Of a DNA stretch of 64,000 nt, positions 25,958 through 32,940 are shown in pieces; position 1 is the stretch's first letter, and each line of letters begins with the position of its first letter. Origin of the DNA: Lentilactobacillus senioris DSM 24302 = JCM 17472 (lineage in GTDB: Bacteria; Bacillota; Bacilli; Lactobacillales; Lactobacillaceae); NCBI RefSeq assembly GCF_001436555.1, contig NZ_AYZR01000004.1, forward strand, positions 310,001 to 374,000, in the 5' to 3' direction. The translations under genes and the position numbers were made by a program. A model generated the notes under the pieces. It was given only the letters and a program-made list of their open reading frames with translations. It was not told where the DNA came from and searched no databases.

Positions 25958-25986
25958 AAAACCTTCCGTTGAGGAAGGTTTTATTT
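25958..25986. terminator. bidirectional terminator between osmC-like and nuclease genes
   Basis: AAAACCTTCC and GGAAGGTTTT surround a five-base loop, with A and T tracts on both sides. Confidence 0.88.
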
Positions 25987-25992
25987 TGGTGT

Positions 25993-26823
25993 TTATTCTG
26001 CTACTTTCATACTTCTATCAATTGTGGAACGGCCAGTGGCATAGTCAAATTTGACTTTGGGCTGGACGTTAAAGATGTAGACGTTGAAATTAAGTTGTCC
26101 GTTAGTGCTTAAAGCCTGTAGATGCACCCCGCGGGCCATTAGTTCGTTCCCACGGAAAATGGGCTGGGCTTCGTAGATCACTTTTTGATTTTGTTTTAGG
26201 GCACTGCGAATCATTTCTTCGTACTTAGTTTGGAGTTGTTGATTAGAGTAAGCTGATTGGGTGAAGAGATTCTTAGGGTTGTTTTGGTCCCCCGACTGGT
26301 CGCTGGGATCGTACTGACCGTTAGCGCTGATTCCCTTAGAAATCGAGTAAGCCATCAAGTGGCCCCGGTTCAAAATTGGCTCACCGTCCACAAATTTTTG
26401 GTGCCAACCGGTGGGTTCGACGTACTGACGGACACGCAGGCTACCATTGGCCAAATTTCGTTTTTCGAGGTAGCCGATATTGGCGGAACTGGTCCGGTTT
26501 AGGCTGTCTAAGTTTTGGTAGGTGACGTGGTTAGTCTTCCAGCTAGAAGCTTTTAAGGTAGCTTTGTTATGGTTGACGGCTACTACCGGATTCGATCCAG
26601 ATTTAAAGTCTAATTCGGCCAATTTACTTTGAGAAGCAACGTTCTTGCTAGGAGTATTACTAGAACCACCAGTTACACTGTTGATAACGGAACTAATAAC
26701 ATCACTGCTGCTTTTAGAAGAGCCACCATGTTGACTGTTGGTATATAAACCACCAATTACCAGTAAAACGGCAACGATGACGGAACTCAACGTGGTTTGG
26801 GTACGTTTATTTCTTTTCGGCAT
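25993..26823 (-). CDS. membrane-anchored DNA/RNA non-specific endonuclease, EndA-like
   Basis: A short basic N-terminus and one membrane helix (about residues 13-29) are followed by a Ser/Gly/Asn-rich spacer and a beta-beta-alpha-metal nuclease domain. Its active-site segment is NRGHLMAYSIS (the family DRGH with Asp replaced by Asn), with the metal-binding Asn region NLFTQSAYSNQ downstream. The arrangement matches streptococcal EndA, which degrades one strand during DNA uptake or destroys extracellular DNA. It would act outside the membrane. No competence genes are near. It is monocistronic, with GAAAGG before the ATG. Confidence 0.88.
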   Translation of the reverse strand: MPKRNKRTQTTLSSVIVAVLLVIGGLYTNSQHGGSSKSSSDVISSVINSVTGGSSNTPSKNVASQSKLAELDFKSGSNPVVAVNHNKATLKASSWKTNHVTYQNLDSLNRTSSANIGYLEKRNLANGSLRVRQYVEPTGWHQKFVDGEPILNRGHLMAYSISKGISANGQYDPSDQSGDQNNPKNLFTQSAYSNQQLQTKYEEMIRSALKQNQKVIYEAQPIFRGNELMARGVHLQALSTNGQLNFNVYIFNVQPKVKFDYATGRSTIDRSMKVAE

Positions 26824-26952
26824 GGGAAATCCTTTCGTAATGCGAATGATTTTAACAACTAATTATCTTACCATTTTTTAAACATCTTGACCATGACGCC
26901 CCGGAAGCAAAATGATATAATTCACTTACCATAAACGAAATGAGGACCTAAC

Positions 26953-27564
26953 TTGGATCAACAGACAATTATCGACTTCATCAACGCCTACGGGTATTTG
27001 GGAGTGGCCGGATTAATTGCCATTGAAACGATTTTTCCACCCATTCCGTCAGAATTAGTGTTGACTTTTACCGGTTATCTAACGACCACCAGTCAACTTA
27101 GTATTTGGGGTGCCATAGTAGCTGCCACGTTGGGGGCTTATATCGGCGCCGTGGTTTTATATTGGCTAGGTAGATTATTGAACGCGGAACAAATTGAACG
27201 CTGGCTAGCAGGACGGTGGGGGAAAATTTTGCATTTAAAGGCTAGTGATGTTGCTAAAGCCGAAGCGTATTTTCGCCGTAAAGGTGGCTGGGCTGTTTTC
27301 TTAGGACGCTTTGTGCCGGTAGTGCGGAGTTTGATTTCATTGCCGGCGGGAATGGTGAAGTATCCGTTTGCCAAATTTAGTTGGCTGACCCTTAGTGGAA
27401 CGTTGATTTGGAATACGGTTTTGATTTTGGTTGGTCATTATGCGGGCCAAGCTTGGCCTACTATCTTAACGATCGTAGAAGATTGGCTAATTGTTATTGT
27501 GGTGGTAGTGATGATTAGCGGATTGATCTGGCTAGGTTATAAATATAAAAAACAGCGCCCTTAA
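26953..27564 (+). CDS. DedA family membrane protein
   Basis: The 203-residue protein has the DedA hallmarks IETIFPPIPSE near the start and FLGRFVPVVRSLISLPAG in the middle, with four to five membrane segments. The family includes flippase-like proteins affecting undecaprenyl phosphate or phospholipid distribution. The TTG start is supported by GAGGA seven bases upstream and by alignment to the family N-terminus. The terminator begins inside the last codons. Confidence 0.88.
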   Translation: MDQQTIIDFINAYGYLGVAGLIAIETIFPPIPSELVLTFTGYLTTTSQLSIWGAIVAATLGAYIGAVVLYWLGRLLNAEQIERWLAGRWGKILHLKASDVAKAEAYFRRKGGWAVFLGRFVPVVRSLISLPAGMVKYPFAKFSWLTLSGTLIWNTVLILVGHYAGQAWPTILTIVEDWLIVIVVVVMISGLIWLGYKYKKQRP

Positions 27565-27583
27565 TAAAGAGTGCTGTTTTTTA
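27549..27583. terminator. bidirectional terminator between dedA-like and greA-like genes
   Basis: AACAGCGC and GTGCTGTT (one G-U) with flanking A and T tracts. It overlaps the last codons of both convergent genes. Confidence 0.8.
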
Positions 27584-28051
27584 AGGTAGGTTTACGCTCA
27601 TAATTTTAACCTGGTAAGTAAAATCTGGGGCCTTAACCGTTACGGTATCCCCCACTTGATGATTACGGATGGCTTTTCCTAGTGGAGAAGCAATGGAGAT
27701 TTTGCCTTCATCAATGTCGACTTCAGCAGTTCCAACTAATTGATAATCTGCGGTGGAAAGATCATCAGTGAATTGTACGGTCACCAAGTTACCAATCTCT
27801 ACTGTGGAGTTGGCAGAAGGGGTTACTACCCTGGCATATTGTTGCTGCTTACGAAGAAAGCGCAGTCGACTTTCTAGGTGTCTTAAATCACGTTTGGCAG
27901 CACTATACTCGGCATTTTCAGATAGATCACCTAAGGCTCTAGCGGCTTGGAGAATAGCGATTTTGTTAGGTCGATCAGTTTCTAGTTGATTGATTTCAGC
28001 GGTTAACTTATCATAGCCCGCCTGGGTAATAGGATTAAATTGGGGATCCAT
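27581..28051 (-). CDS. GreA/GreB family transcript cleavage factor
   Basis: The 156-residue protein has the Gre layout: an N-terminal antiparallel coiled coil (ITQAGYDKLTAEINQL... with ALGDLSENAEYSAAKR at the tip, including the acidic DLSENAEY pair) and a C-terminal FKBP-like domain ending in GDTVTVKAPDFTYQVKI. It would rescue backtracked RNA polymerase. It is somewhat divergent and may be a second copy. GAGGTG is spaced for the ATG at 28051; an in-frame GTG at 28063 lies inside that ribosome-binding site. Confidence 0.88.
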   Translation of the reverse strand: MDPQFNPITQAGYDKLTAEINQLETDRPNKIAILQAARALGDLSENAEYSAAKRDLRHLESRLRFLRKQQQYARVVTPSANSTVEIGNLVTVQFTDDLSTADYQLVGTAEVDIDEGKISIASPLGKAIRNHQVGDTVTVKAPDFTYQVKIMSVNLP

Positions 28052-28131
28052 TTTAAGCAGCACCTCTAATTTGGGATTATTATCTATCCTAACCTAAAAT
28101 TAACAAGAAAACAGCAATGGAAGGTGTAATA

Positions 28132-28587
28132 ATGAGATGGTTATTTTCAATTCTGGTTATGTTTTTAATATTGTTGTGGTATTTTCTCAGTCAACACCGC
28201 ATTAATCCGTGGGGCGTTTTGTATCTACTAGCATTGGTGTTTATTGTCTTTGCTCCTCTATCTATTAATAATTTTGAGATTGCGGTAATGCCTCCAGGAA
28301 CCGGACGAGTATCTCTAATCGTTGACCTGTGGCACTTTTCAGTCTTAGAAAACGTGGCTTTGACAGTACCATTAGGGATGCTTATTAAGCATTATCACCC
28401 AAGTTGGTCGCTGTTATTAGCAGGATTAATCACGGGAGGGGTAATTGAGACTACCCAGTACGTGATTTCACATCTCTGGTTGTTAAATCGGAGTTCAGAC
28501 ATTAATGATGTGCTAGCTAATGCCCTCGGAGTTATCATTGGGGGAATAATATATTGGGGCTATATTAAAATGATAAAAAATAGGTGA
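28132..28587 (+). CDS. VanZ-like membrane protein
   Basis: The 151-residue protein of four helices carries VanZ family features: NVALTVPLGML, GGVIETTQYV and SSDINDVLANALGVIIG. Relatives are linked to low-level teicoplanin resistance, but most have no known role. An earlier ATG (28117) is in frame, but AAGGTG fits the one at 28132. The last codons are part of the terminator stem. Confidence 0.8.
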   Translation: MRWLFSILVMFLILLWYFLSQHRINPWGVLYLLALVFIVFAPLSINNFEIAVMPPGTGRVSLIVDLWHFSVLENVALTVPLGMLIKHYHPSWSLLLAGLITGGVIETTQYVISHLWLLNRSSDINDVLANALGVIIGGIIYWGYIKMIKNR

Positions 28588-28640
28588 CTTGTTAATGACA
28601 CTGGAAATTCACCAGATCATTAACAAGTCACCTATTTTTA
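28577..28640. terminator. long bidirectional terminator between vanZ-like and usp genes
   Basis: AATAGGTGACTTGTTAATGA pairs perfectly with TCATTAACAAGTCACCTATT around a loop of about 19 bases. It contains the VanZ stop codon and has A/T tracts on both sides. Confidence 0.9.
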
Positions 28641-28651
28641 AATGTTAATAG

Positions 28652-29116
28652 TTAATTTTCGTCCGCATCGTCATCAGAAATAATTAAAAGATTATGAGTT
28701 GCGTGACGAGCTACGTAAGCGGTAGTGGATCCAATTGTAATTCTAGTGATGGCGTCCACCCCAGATTTACCCATTACAATCAGGTCAATATCGTATTCAT
28801 CACTCAAATCATTTGCAATTAATGTTTTGGGATCGCCTTTAACAACTAGGGTGGTGTATTTAATCCCTCGTTGTTTAGCTACATCTGCGGCTGCCTCTAC
28901 GTGGCGTTTAGCAGATTCATGCATTGGTTCAACGATTTGGTCCATTAAGACGTTGGTATGAGCTTCGATAAATCCGTATTGTGAGATTCGCCGAGTATCG
29001 ATTGCAGAAATAATCATTACTTCTGAATCGAATTTTTCAGCTAGAGTTAAAGCATGATCTAAAGCCAAGTTAGCGTTGTGGGAACCATCGACGGGAACTA
29101 AAATTTTATTATACAT
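28652..29116 (-). CDS. universal stress protein, UspA family
   Basis: The 154-residue protein has the Usp fold signature: ILVPVDGSHNANLALDHAL at the N-terminus and the nucleotide-binding loop GKSGVDAITRITIGSTTAYV (G-x-x-G-x9-G-S/T), so it should bind ATP. It is a cytoplasmic stress factor of unspecified target. The ATG at 29116 is eight bases after GGAGG; earlier in-frame ATGs lie too close to or before it. Confidence 0.92.
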   Translation of the reverse strand: MYNKILVPVDGSHNANLALDHALTLAEKFDSEVMIISAIDTRRISQYGFIEAHTNVLMDQIVEPMHESAKRHVEAAADVAKQRGIKYTTLVVKGDPKTLIANDLSDEYDIDLIVMGKSGVDAITRITIGSTTAYVARHATHNLLIISDDDADEN

Positions 29117-29210
29117 AGCCATTACCTCCAATTTTTATGGGTTAAGAATCTCTTAAGATAAGTTAAGTTTACCTGTTAGTAATTATAAAATTCAAAAATG
29201 ACGCCTGGAG

Positions 29211-29269
29211 TGTAATCTCCTGTAATCTTATTTAACATGTTTGTAATTTGACATTAACTTGTCTGTAAA
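29211..29269 (+). promoter_or_regulatory. phased TGTAAT repeats, possible WalR-type sites
   Basis: TGTAAT occurs at 29211, 29221 and 29242, and TGTAAA at 29264, all on the same strand. The spacings are 10, 21 and 22 bases, close to one or two helical turns. The WalR consensus is two TGTWAH hexamers 11 bases apart. A -10-like TATAGT lies at 29281. The target is a wall-associated secreted protein, as expected for WalR. Confidence 0.45.
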
Positions 29270-29322
29270 TCCAATTGGTTATAGTAGACGATGTTGAAAA
29301 CGAATTGGAGGAAAAAATAGCT

Positions 29323-29691
29323 ATGAATTTTAAAAAGATTATGATGGTAATTGTGAGCTCAATGGCTTTATTTACCACAATGAACCTTGGTAGTTTAGTT
29401 AACGTTGACACTCCCGCTACCGAAGTTGCTAGTGCTAAAACTAAAGTATACAAATGTAAACTTTCAAAAGCTAATCGTAAAGCCAAAGCTTGGATCGCTT
29501 ATCGTGAATCTCGTGGTTCATACACTGTTCGTAATGGGATCTATATTGGTCGTTACCAACTTACCCGTTCTTACCTTAAGGGTGACTACTCCAAATATAA
29601 TCAAGAAGTAACTGCAGACCGTTACGTTAAAAACCGTTACGGTAGCTGGGTTAATGCTAAGAGACATTGGCAATACTATGGTTGGTACTAA
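29323..29691 (+). CDS. aggregation-promoting-factor-like secreted protein
   Basis: The 122-residue precursor has a signal peptide (MNFKKIMMVIVSSMALFTT, cleavage probably after VASA) and then the C-terminal domain typical of lactobacillus Apf proteins: WIAYRESRGSYT, YIGRYQL, YSKYNQEVTADRYV and YGSWVNAKRHWQYYGWY. The domain is distantly related to lysozyme-like transglycosylases. The usual N-terminal LysM or low-complexity part is missing, so this is a short form. GGAGG lies 11 bases before the ATG. Phased TGTAAT repeats upstream suggest WalR control. Confidence 0.88.
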   Translation: MNFKKIMMVIVSSMALFTTMNLGSLVNVDTPATEVASAKTKVYKCKLSKANRKAKAWIAYRESRGSYTVRNGIYIGRYQLTRSYLKGDYSKYNQEVTADRYVKNRYGSWVNAKRHWQYYGWY

Positions 29692-29707
29692 AAAGCCAAC
29701 TGATGAT

Positions 29708-29745
29708 AAAGAGCTGAAATAGGAAACTATTTCAGCTCTTTTTAT
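29708..29745 (+). terminator. intrinsic terminator after the apf-like gene
   Basis: AAAGAGCTGAAATAG and CTATTTCAGCTCTTT form a perfect 15-bp stem with a GAAA tetraloop, followed by Ts. Confidence 0.93.
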
Positions 29746-29849
29746 TGTGAAAAAATAATCATTCGGTAAGACACGAATAATCAACTAATTATTTTTGAAT
29801 TAGAGGCTTATTTTCGAAATAAAACCAAATTTTTTTAGGGTTAACAGCT

Positions 29850-29863
29850 TATTATTCGGAATT
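29850..29863 (-). promoter_or_regulatory. possible PurR box upstream of the xanthine-type permease
   Basis: The minus strand reads AATTCCGAATAATA, matching 12 of 14 positions of the Bacillus PurBox (AWWWCCGAACWWTY). Weaker CGAAT half-matches lie at about 29774 and 29914. The box lies six bases upstream of the promoter. Confidence 0.4.
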
Positions 29864-29868
29864 GGCTG

Positions 29869-29897
29869 TTGATGTTCATTAGGAGAGATGATAATAT
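29869..29897 (+). promoter_or_regulatory. promoter of the xanthine-type permease gene
   Basis: TTGATG and TAATAT are 17 bases apart. Arms AACAGC (29843) and GCTGTT (29865) form an inverted repeat that reaches the -35. Confidence 0.55.
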
Positions 29898-29935
29898 AGT
29901 TCTAATTTAAAAAAACGAATAAACCGGAGGGTATC

Positions 29936-31240
29936 ATGAAAAATGTTTCTGTTTCAGGTGAAAACTCGATTGGCCGCAATGCTGTTTTAGGATTGCAGCA
30001 TCTACTAGCAATGTATGCTGGTGATATCTTGATACCGCTGTTAATTGGTGGAGCTTTACACTTTAACGCTGTGCAAATGACTTATTTGATTTCCACTGAT
30101 ATTTTCATGTGTGGGGTGGCAACGTTTCTACAAATTAAACGAACTCCCTTAACAGGAATTGGATTACCAGTAGTTTTAGGGTGTGCAGTTGAATATGTTG
30201 CTCCGTTAGAAGCTATCGGCAAGAACTACGGGTTAGCCTACATGTACGGAGGCATTATCATGGCAGGGTTACTGGTAATGCTATTGGCGGGACCGTTTGC
30301 TAAATTACGACGCTTCTTCCCACCGGTAGTGACGGGATCTCTAATTACTTTAATTGGATTAACTTTGATTCCCGTAGCCTTCCAAAATATGGGTGGTGGT
30401 GATCCTACCGCTAAAAACTTTGGCGATCCTACTCAACTAGGACTAGCTCTTTTTACAGCGATAGTGATTATCGCAATTAATATTTGGGGACGAGGATTCT
30501 TCAAGCAAATTGCAATCTTGGTGGGAATTTTGGCTGGAATGTTGCTAGCTATGGGCCTTGGAACGGTTAATTTTCATTCCGTTGGTACCGCTCAGTGGCT
30601 GTCATTACCACACTTCTTTTACTTTGCTACTCCTAAATTCGAATGGTCATCAGCAATATCTTTAGCTTTAGCAGCCATTACTTGTATGATTGAATCTACC
30701 GGAGTTTACTTTGCCATGGCTGACATCGTAGGGACTAAGTTAACTGACGATGATTTAAAACGGGGTTACCGTTCTGAAGGATTGTCAGCTATCTTAGGTG
30801 GTTTATTCAATACTTTTCCATATTCAACCTTTTCCCAAAACGTGGGAATCGTGCAATTATCAGGGATTAAAACGTTGACTCCCGTTTATTATTCTGCTGG
30901 AATGCTAATGGTGATTGGATTAATTCCAAAGTTTGGAGCAGTTGCAACATTAATTCCTACTTCCGTGTTAGGTGGCGCTATGCTAGTCATGTTCGGAATG
31001 GTAGGGGCTCAAGGAATTAAGATTTTATCTCAAGTAGAATTAAACAATAAGAACCTTTTAATCATTGCGATTTCAGTAGGGTTAGGAATCGGAGTTACTA
31101 GTGTATCAGCCCTATTTCAACAATTACCTGCCGGCGTCCAAACCTTGCTTAGTAACGGAATGGTAGTTGGAGGAATCACAGCTGTATTATTAAACGCGTT
31201 ATTAAATGACACCCGCATTAAAGAACAAGTTGAAGAATAA
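29936..31240 (+). CDS. pbuX: NCS2 nucleobase permease, xanthine type
   Basis: The 434-residue, 12-14-helix protein has NCS2 markers: QHLLAMYAGDILIPLLIGG near the start and NTFPYSTFSQNVGIVQLSG in the substrate region. This last sequence matches xanthine permeases such as Bacillus PbuX better than uracil permeases. Proton-coupled xanthine uptake is inferred; uric acid cannot be excluded. CGGAGGG precedes the ATG. I see no purine riboswitch in the short leader, but a PurBox-like site lies upstream. Monocistronic. Confidence 0.82.
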   Translation: MKNVSVSGENSIGRNAVLGLQHLLAMYAGDILIPLLIGGALHFNAVQMTYLISTDIFMCGVATFLQIKRTPLTGIGLPVVLGCAVEYVAPLEAIGKNYGLAYMYGGIIMAGLLVMLLAGPFAKLRRFFPPVVTGSLITLIGLTLIPVAFQNMGGGDPTAKNFGDPTQLGLALFTAIVIIAINIWGRGFFKQIAILVGILAGMLLAMGLGTVNFHSVGTAQWLSLPHFFYFATPKFEWSSAISLALAAITCMIESTGVYFAMADIVGTKLTDDDLKRGYRSEGLSAILGGLFNTFPYSTFSQNVGIVQLSGIKTLTPVYYSAGMLMVIGLIPKFGAVATLIPTSVLGGAMLVMFGMVGAQGIKILSQVELNNKNLLIIAISVGLGIGVTSVSALFQQLPAGVQTLLSNGMVVGGITAVLLNALLNDTRIKEQVEE

Positions 31241-31241
31241 C

Positions 31242-31279
31242 AAAAAAGAAGCCAGAATTAAAATTCTGGCTTCTTTTTT
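31242..31279. terminator. bidirectional terminator between pbuX-like and LysR genes
   Basis: AAAAAAGAAGCCAGAATT and AATTCTGGCTTCTTTTTT are perfect 18-base arms with two bases between. Confidence 0.93.
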
Positions 31280-31280
31280 G

Positions 31281-32207
31281 TTATTCTTTTAAGTCATTTA
31301 CCACGTTGGTAACGATATCAACTAAATCGCTAACGGGTTCGGAATTTTGCTTGGTTTTAACGTATGAAACCCCGAAGTTAGAAGTGAAAGTATCACTTGG
31401 AATTTCGATTAAGTTAATGTTTTGCTTAGTTTCTTCATCTAGCTCATCAATGTTTAGAAGGTGCTTAGGAGTGATGATGGCACCTAGTTGCTTTAAAGCT
31501 AATGCAGTAGCAAGGTGAATGTCAGGAACTTCGATACTGTATTCTACGGAAATACCGTGATCGGTGAAGAAGTTATTAACCATTCGTTGATAATTGCTGT
31601 CGTGAGGAATACCGATGAAGGATTCGCCGCCCATTTCTTCAACCTTTTCATTAGAGTAAGTTGACCAGAGGGTTCCTTCTTCAAATTGACTAGATTGACG
31701 TGGAACAATCAACACTAATGGGAAGTTAGTAATTGGTACGTATTCAATCTTGTTATTGTGAAGTGGTTGACCCATGAAGAAGTCAAGTGAACCGGATAGA
31801 AGACGATTTTCAGCATCTCGACTAGTGATTTTAAGGAGTTGAGCATGAATTTTAGGGTACTTATTATAAAATTGGGTTAAAACAGGTTTGAAGATCCCGT
31901 TATCCAAAACTTCGTTGGAAGCGATAGTTAAGTGACCGTATTTAAATTCTGATAGGTGGGTCATTTCCCGATCAAGATTAGAACGCAAACGGTTTTCTTC
32001 TTGTAAGTAGCTTAAGAGACGTTCACCCGCATAAGTAAGTTGGATGGGGTGAGAGGAACGATCGATCAATCGAACCCCAAATTGGGTTTCAGCATTTTTA
32101 ATTACCCGGCTGATATAGGGTTGAGTAACAAAGAGAATTTCAGCGGCTTTAGACATATTGCCTTGAGCCTTGATTTCTTCTAGGAACGATAACAATTTAC
32201 GATTCAT
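31281..32207 (-). CDS. LysR family transcriptional regulator
   Basis: The 308-residue protein has the LysR winged helix (LSFLEEIKAQGNMSKAAEIL, then FVTQPYISRVIKNAE) and a two-lobed effector domain (HLTIASNEVLDNG onward). The start is set at the ATG at 32207 by AAAGGAG; the frame continues upstream without a ribosome-binding site. Its targets are unknown: it is convergent with the permease gene and divergent from S14, so neither is an obvious regulon member. The region upstream holds a plausible -10 (TATAAG on the minus strand near 32322). Confidence 0.88.
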   Translation of the reverse strand: MNRKLLSFLEEIKAQGNMSKAAEILFVTQPYISRVIKNAETQFGVRLIDRSSHPIQLTYAGERLLSYLQEENRLRSNLDREMTHLSEFKYGHLTIASNEVLDNGIFKPVLTQFYNKYPKIHAQLLKITSRDAENRLLSGSLDFFMGQPLHNNKIEYVPITNFPLVLIVPRQSSQFEEGTLWSTYSNEKVEEMGGESFIGIPHDSNYQRMVNNFFTDHGISVEYSIEVPDIHLATALALKQLGAIITPKHLLNIDELDEETKQNINLIEIPSDTFTSNFGVSYVKTKQNSEPVSDLVDIVTNVVNDLKE

Positions 32208-32420
32208 ATGAATATAATCTCCTTTTATAAACACAATTGTATAGAAAAATAAGTAAATCGTCGTGAGGTTAACATAATGCACCCCGTTAACAACGATGAT
32301 CATTCCTTATAGTAACGATACGATCAGTGTAACGTAGTCTATAAAATTATAGCAACTAAGTAAGACCTAGTAAAGCGCTGTAACCGGAATGCAATTAACT
32401 CGCAAAATGGATAAAAATAA

Positions 32421-32448
32421 TTGACTTTCTTTTACAATATGGTATTCT
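32421..32448 (+). promoter_or_regulatory. promoter of rpsN
   Basis: TTGACT and TATTCT are 16 bases apart, directly followed by a Zur-like operator. Confidence 0.65.
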
Positions 32449-32450
32449 TC

Positions 32451-32473
32451 TAAATAGTAATAGTTACTTTTTA
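32451..32473. promoter_or_regulatory. Zur-like operator of rpsN
   Basis: TAAATAGTAAT, a central A, then GTTACTTTTTA. Compared with the Bacillus Zur box (TAAATCGTAAT, N, ATTACGATTTA), 18 of 22 positions agree. It starts just after the -10, where a repressor would block initiation. Zinc-independent S14 genes are known Zur targets in Bacillus. Confidence 0.65.
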
Positions 32474-32504
32474 AGAACAATATATATGGAAAGAAGGAAT
32501 AGTT

Positions 32505-32774
32505 ATCGCAAAGAAGTCAAAGATTGCAAAGGAACAAAAAATCGAACGAACGGTTTTAAAATACGCAGCATTACGAGCAGAACTAAAAGCTAATCACGAC
32601 TATGAAGCTTTGAGTCGTTTGCCTAAGAATGCTTCTCCAGTTAGACGTCACCGTCGAGACACCCTTGATGGCCGTCCACGTGGCTATATGCGTAAGTTCC
32701 AATTATCCAGAATTAACTTCAGAAAGTTAGCCCATGAAGGACAACTACCTGGTGTTAAAAAAGCAAGCTGGTAA
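32505..32774 (+). CDS. rpsN: 30S ribosomal protein S14, zinc-independent form, apparent AUC start
   Basis: Reading from ATC at 32505 gives the 89-residue S14 ([40 protein letters not shown] and [11 protein letters not shown] in order). There are no Cys, so it is the long form lacking the zinc knuckle. No ATG, GTG or TTG exists in frame between the upstream stops and this point, while AGAAGGA lies six bases before the ATC and the protein begins exactly where homologues have MAKKSK. AUC is therefore the apparent start codon. A Zur-like box at the promoter suggests expression when zinc is scarce, to replace the zinc-binding S14. It stands alone, with its own promoter and terminator. Confidence 0.9.
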   Translation: MAKKSKIAKEQKIERTVLKYAALRAELKANHDYEALSRLPKNASPVRRHRRDTLDGRPRGYMRKFQLSRINFRKLAHEGQLPGVKKASW

Positions 32775-32798
32775 TATCTTTAATATCTAATGATACAT

Positions 32799-32830
32799 GG
32801 CTACGGGCAATGCTCGCAGCCCTTTTTTTT
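32799..32830 (+). terminator. intrinsic terminator after rpsN
   Basis: GGCTACGGGC and GCTCGCAGCC form a stem with one mismatch and one G-U pair, followed by eight Ts. Confidence 0.8.
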
Positions 32831-32940
32831 AATCTAATAACAATTTTAACATTTGTGAAATTAATGAGAATATGCCACGATGAAATGCTGATTTGGTGGT
32901 AGGATATGGGTGATATTAACTTAGTGAAGTAGGTGAAATT

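Noticed and set aside
32310-32335. Words shared with the spx leader (GATACGAT, GTGTAAC)
   Set aside because: Short, differently spaced matches without a common palindrome; chance similarity seems likely.
32366-32382. cre-like word around AAAGCGCT upstream of rpsN
   Set aside because: Only the central six bases are symmetric, and it lies outside any promoter I can identify.
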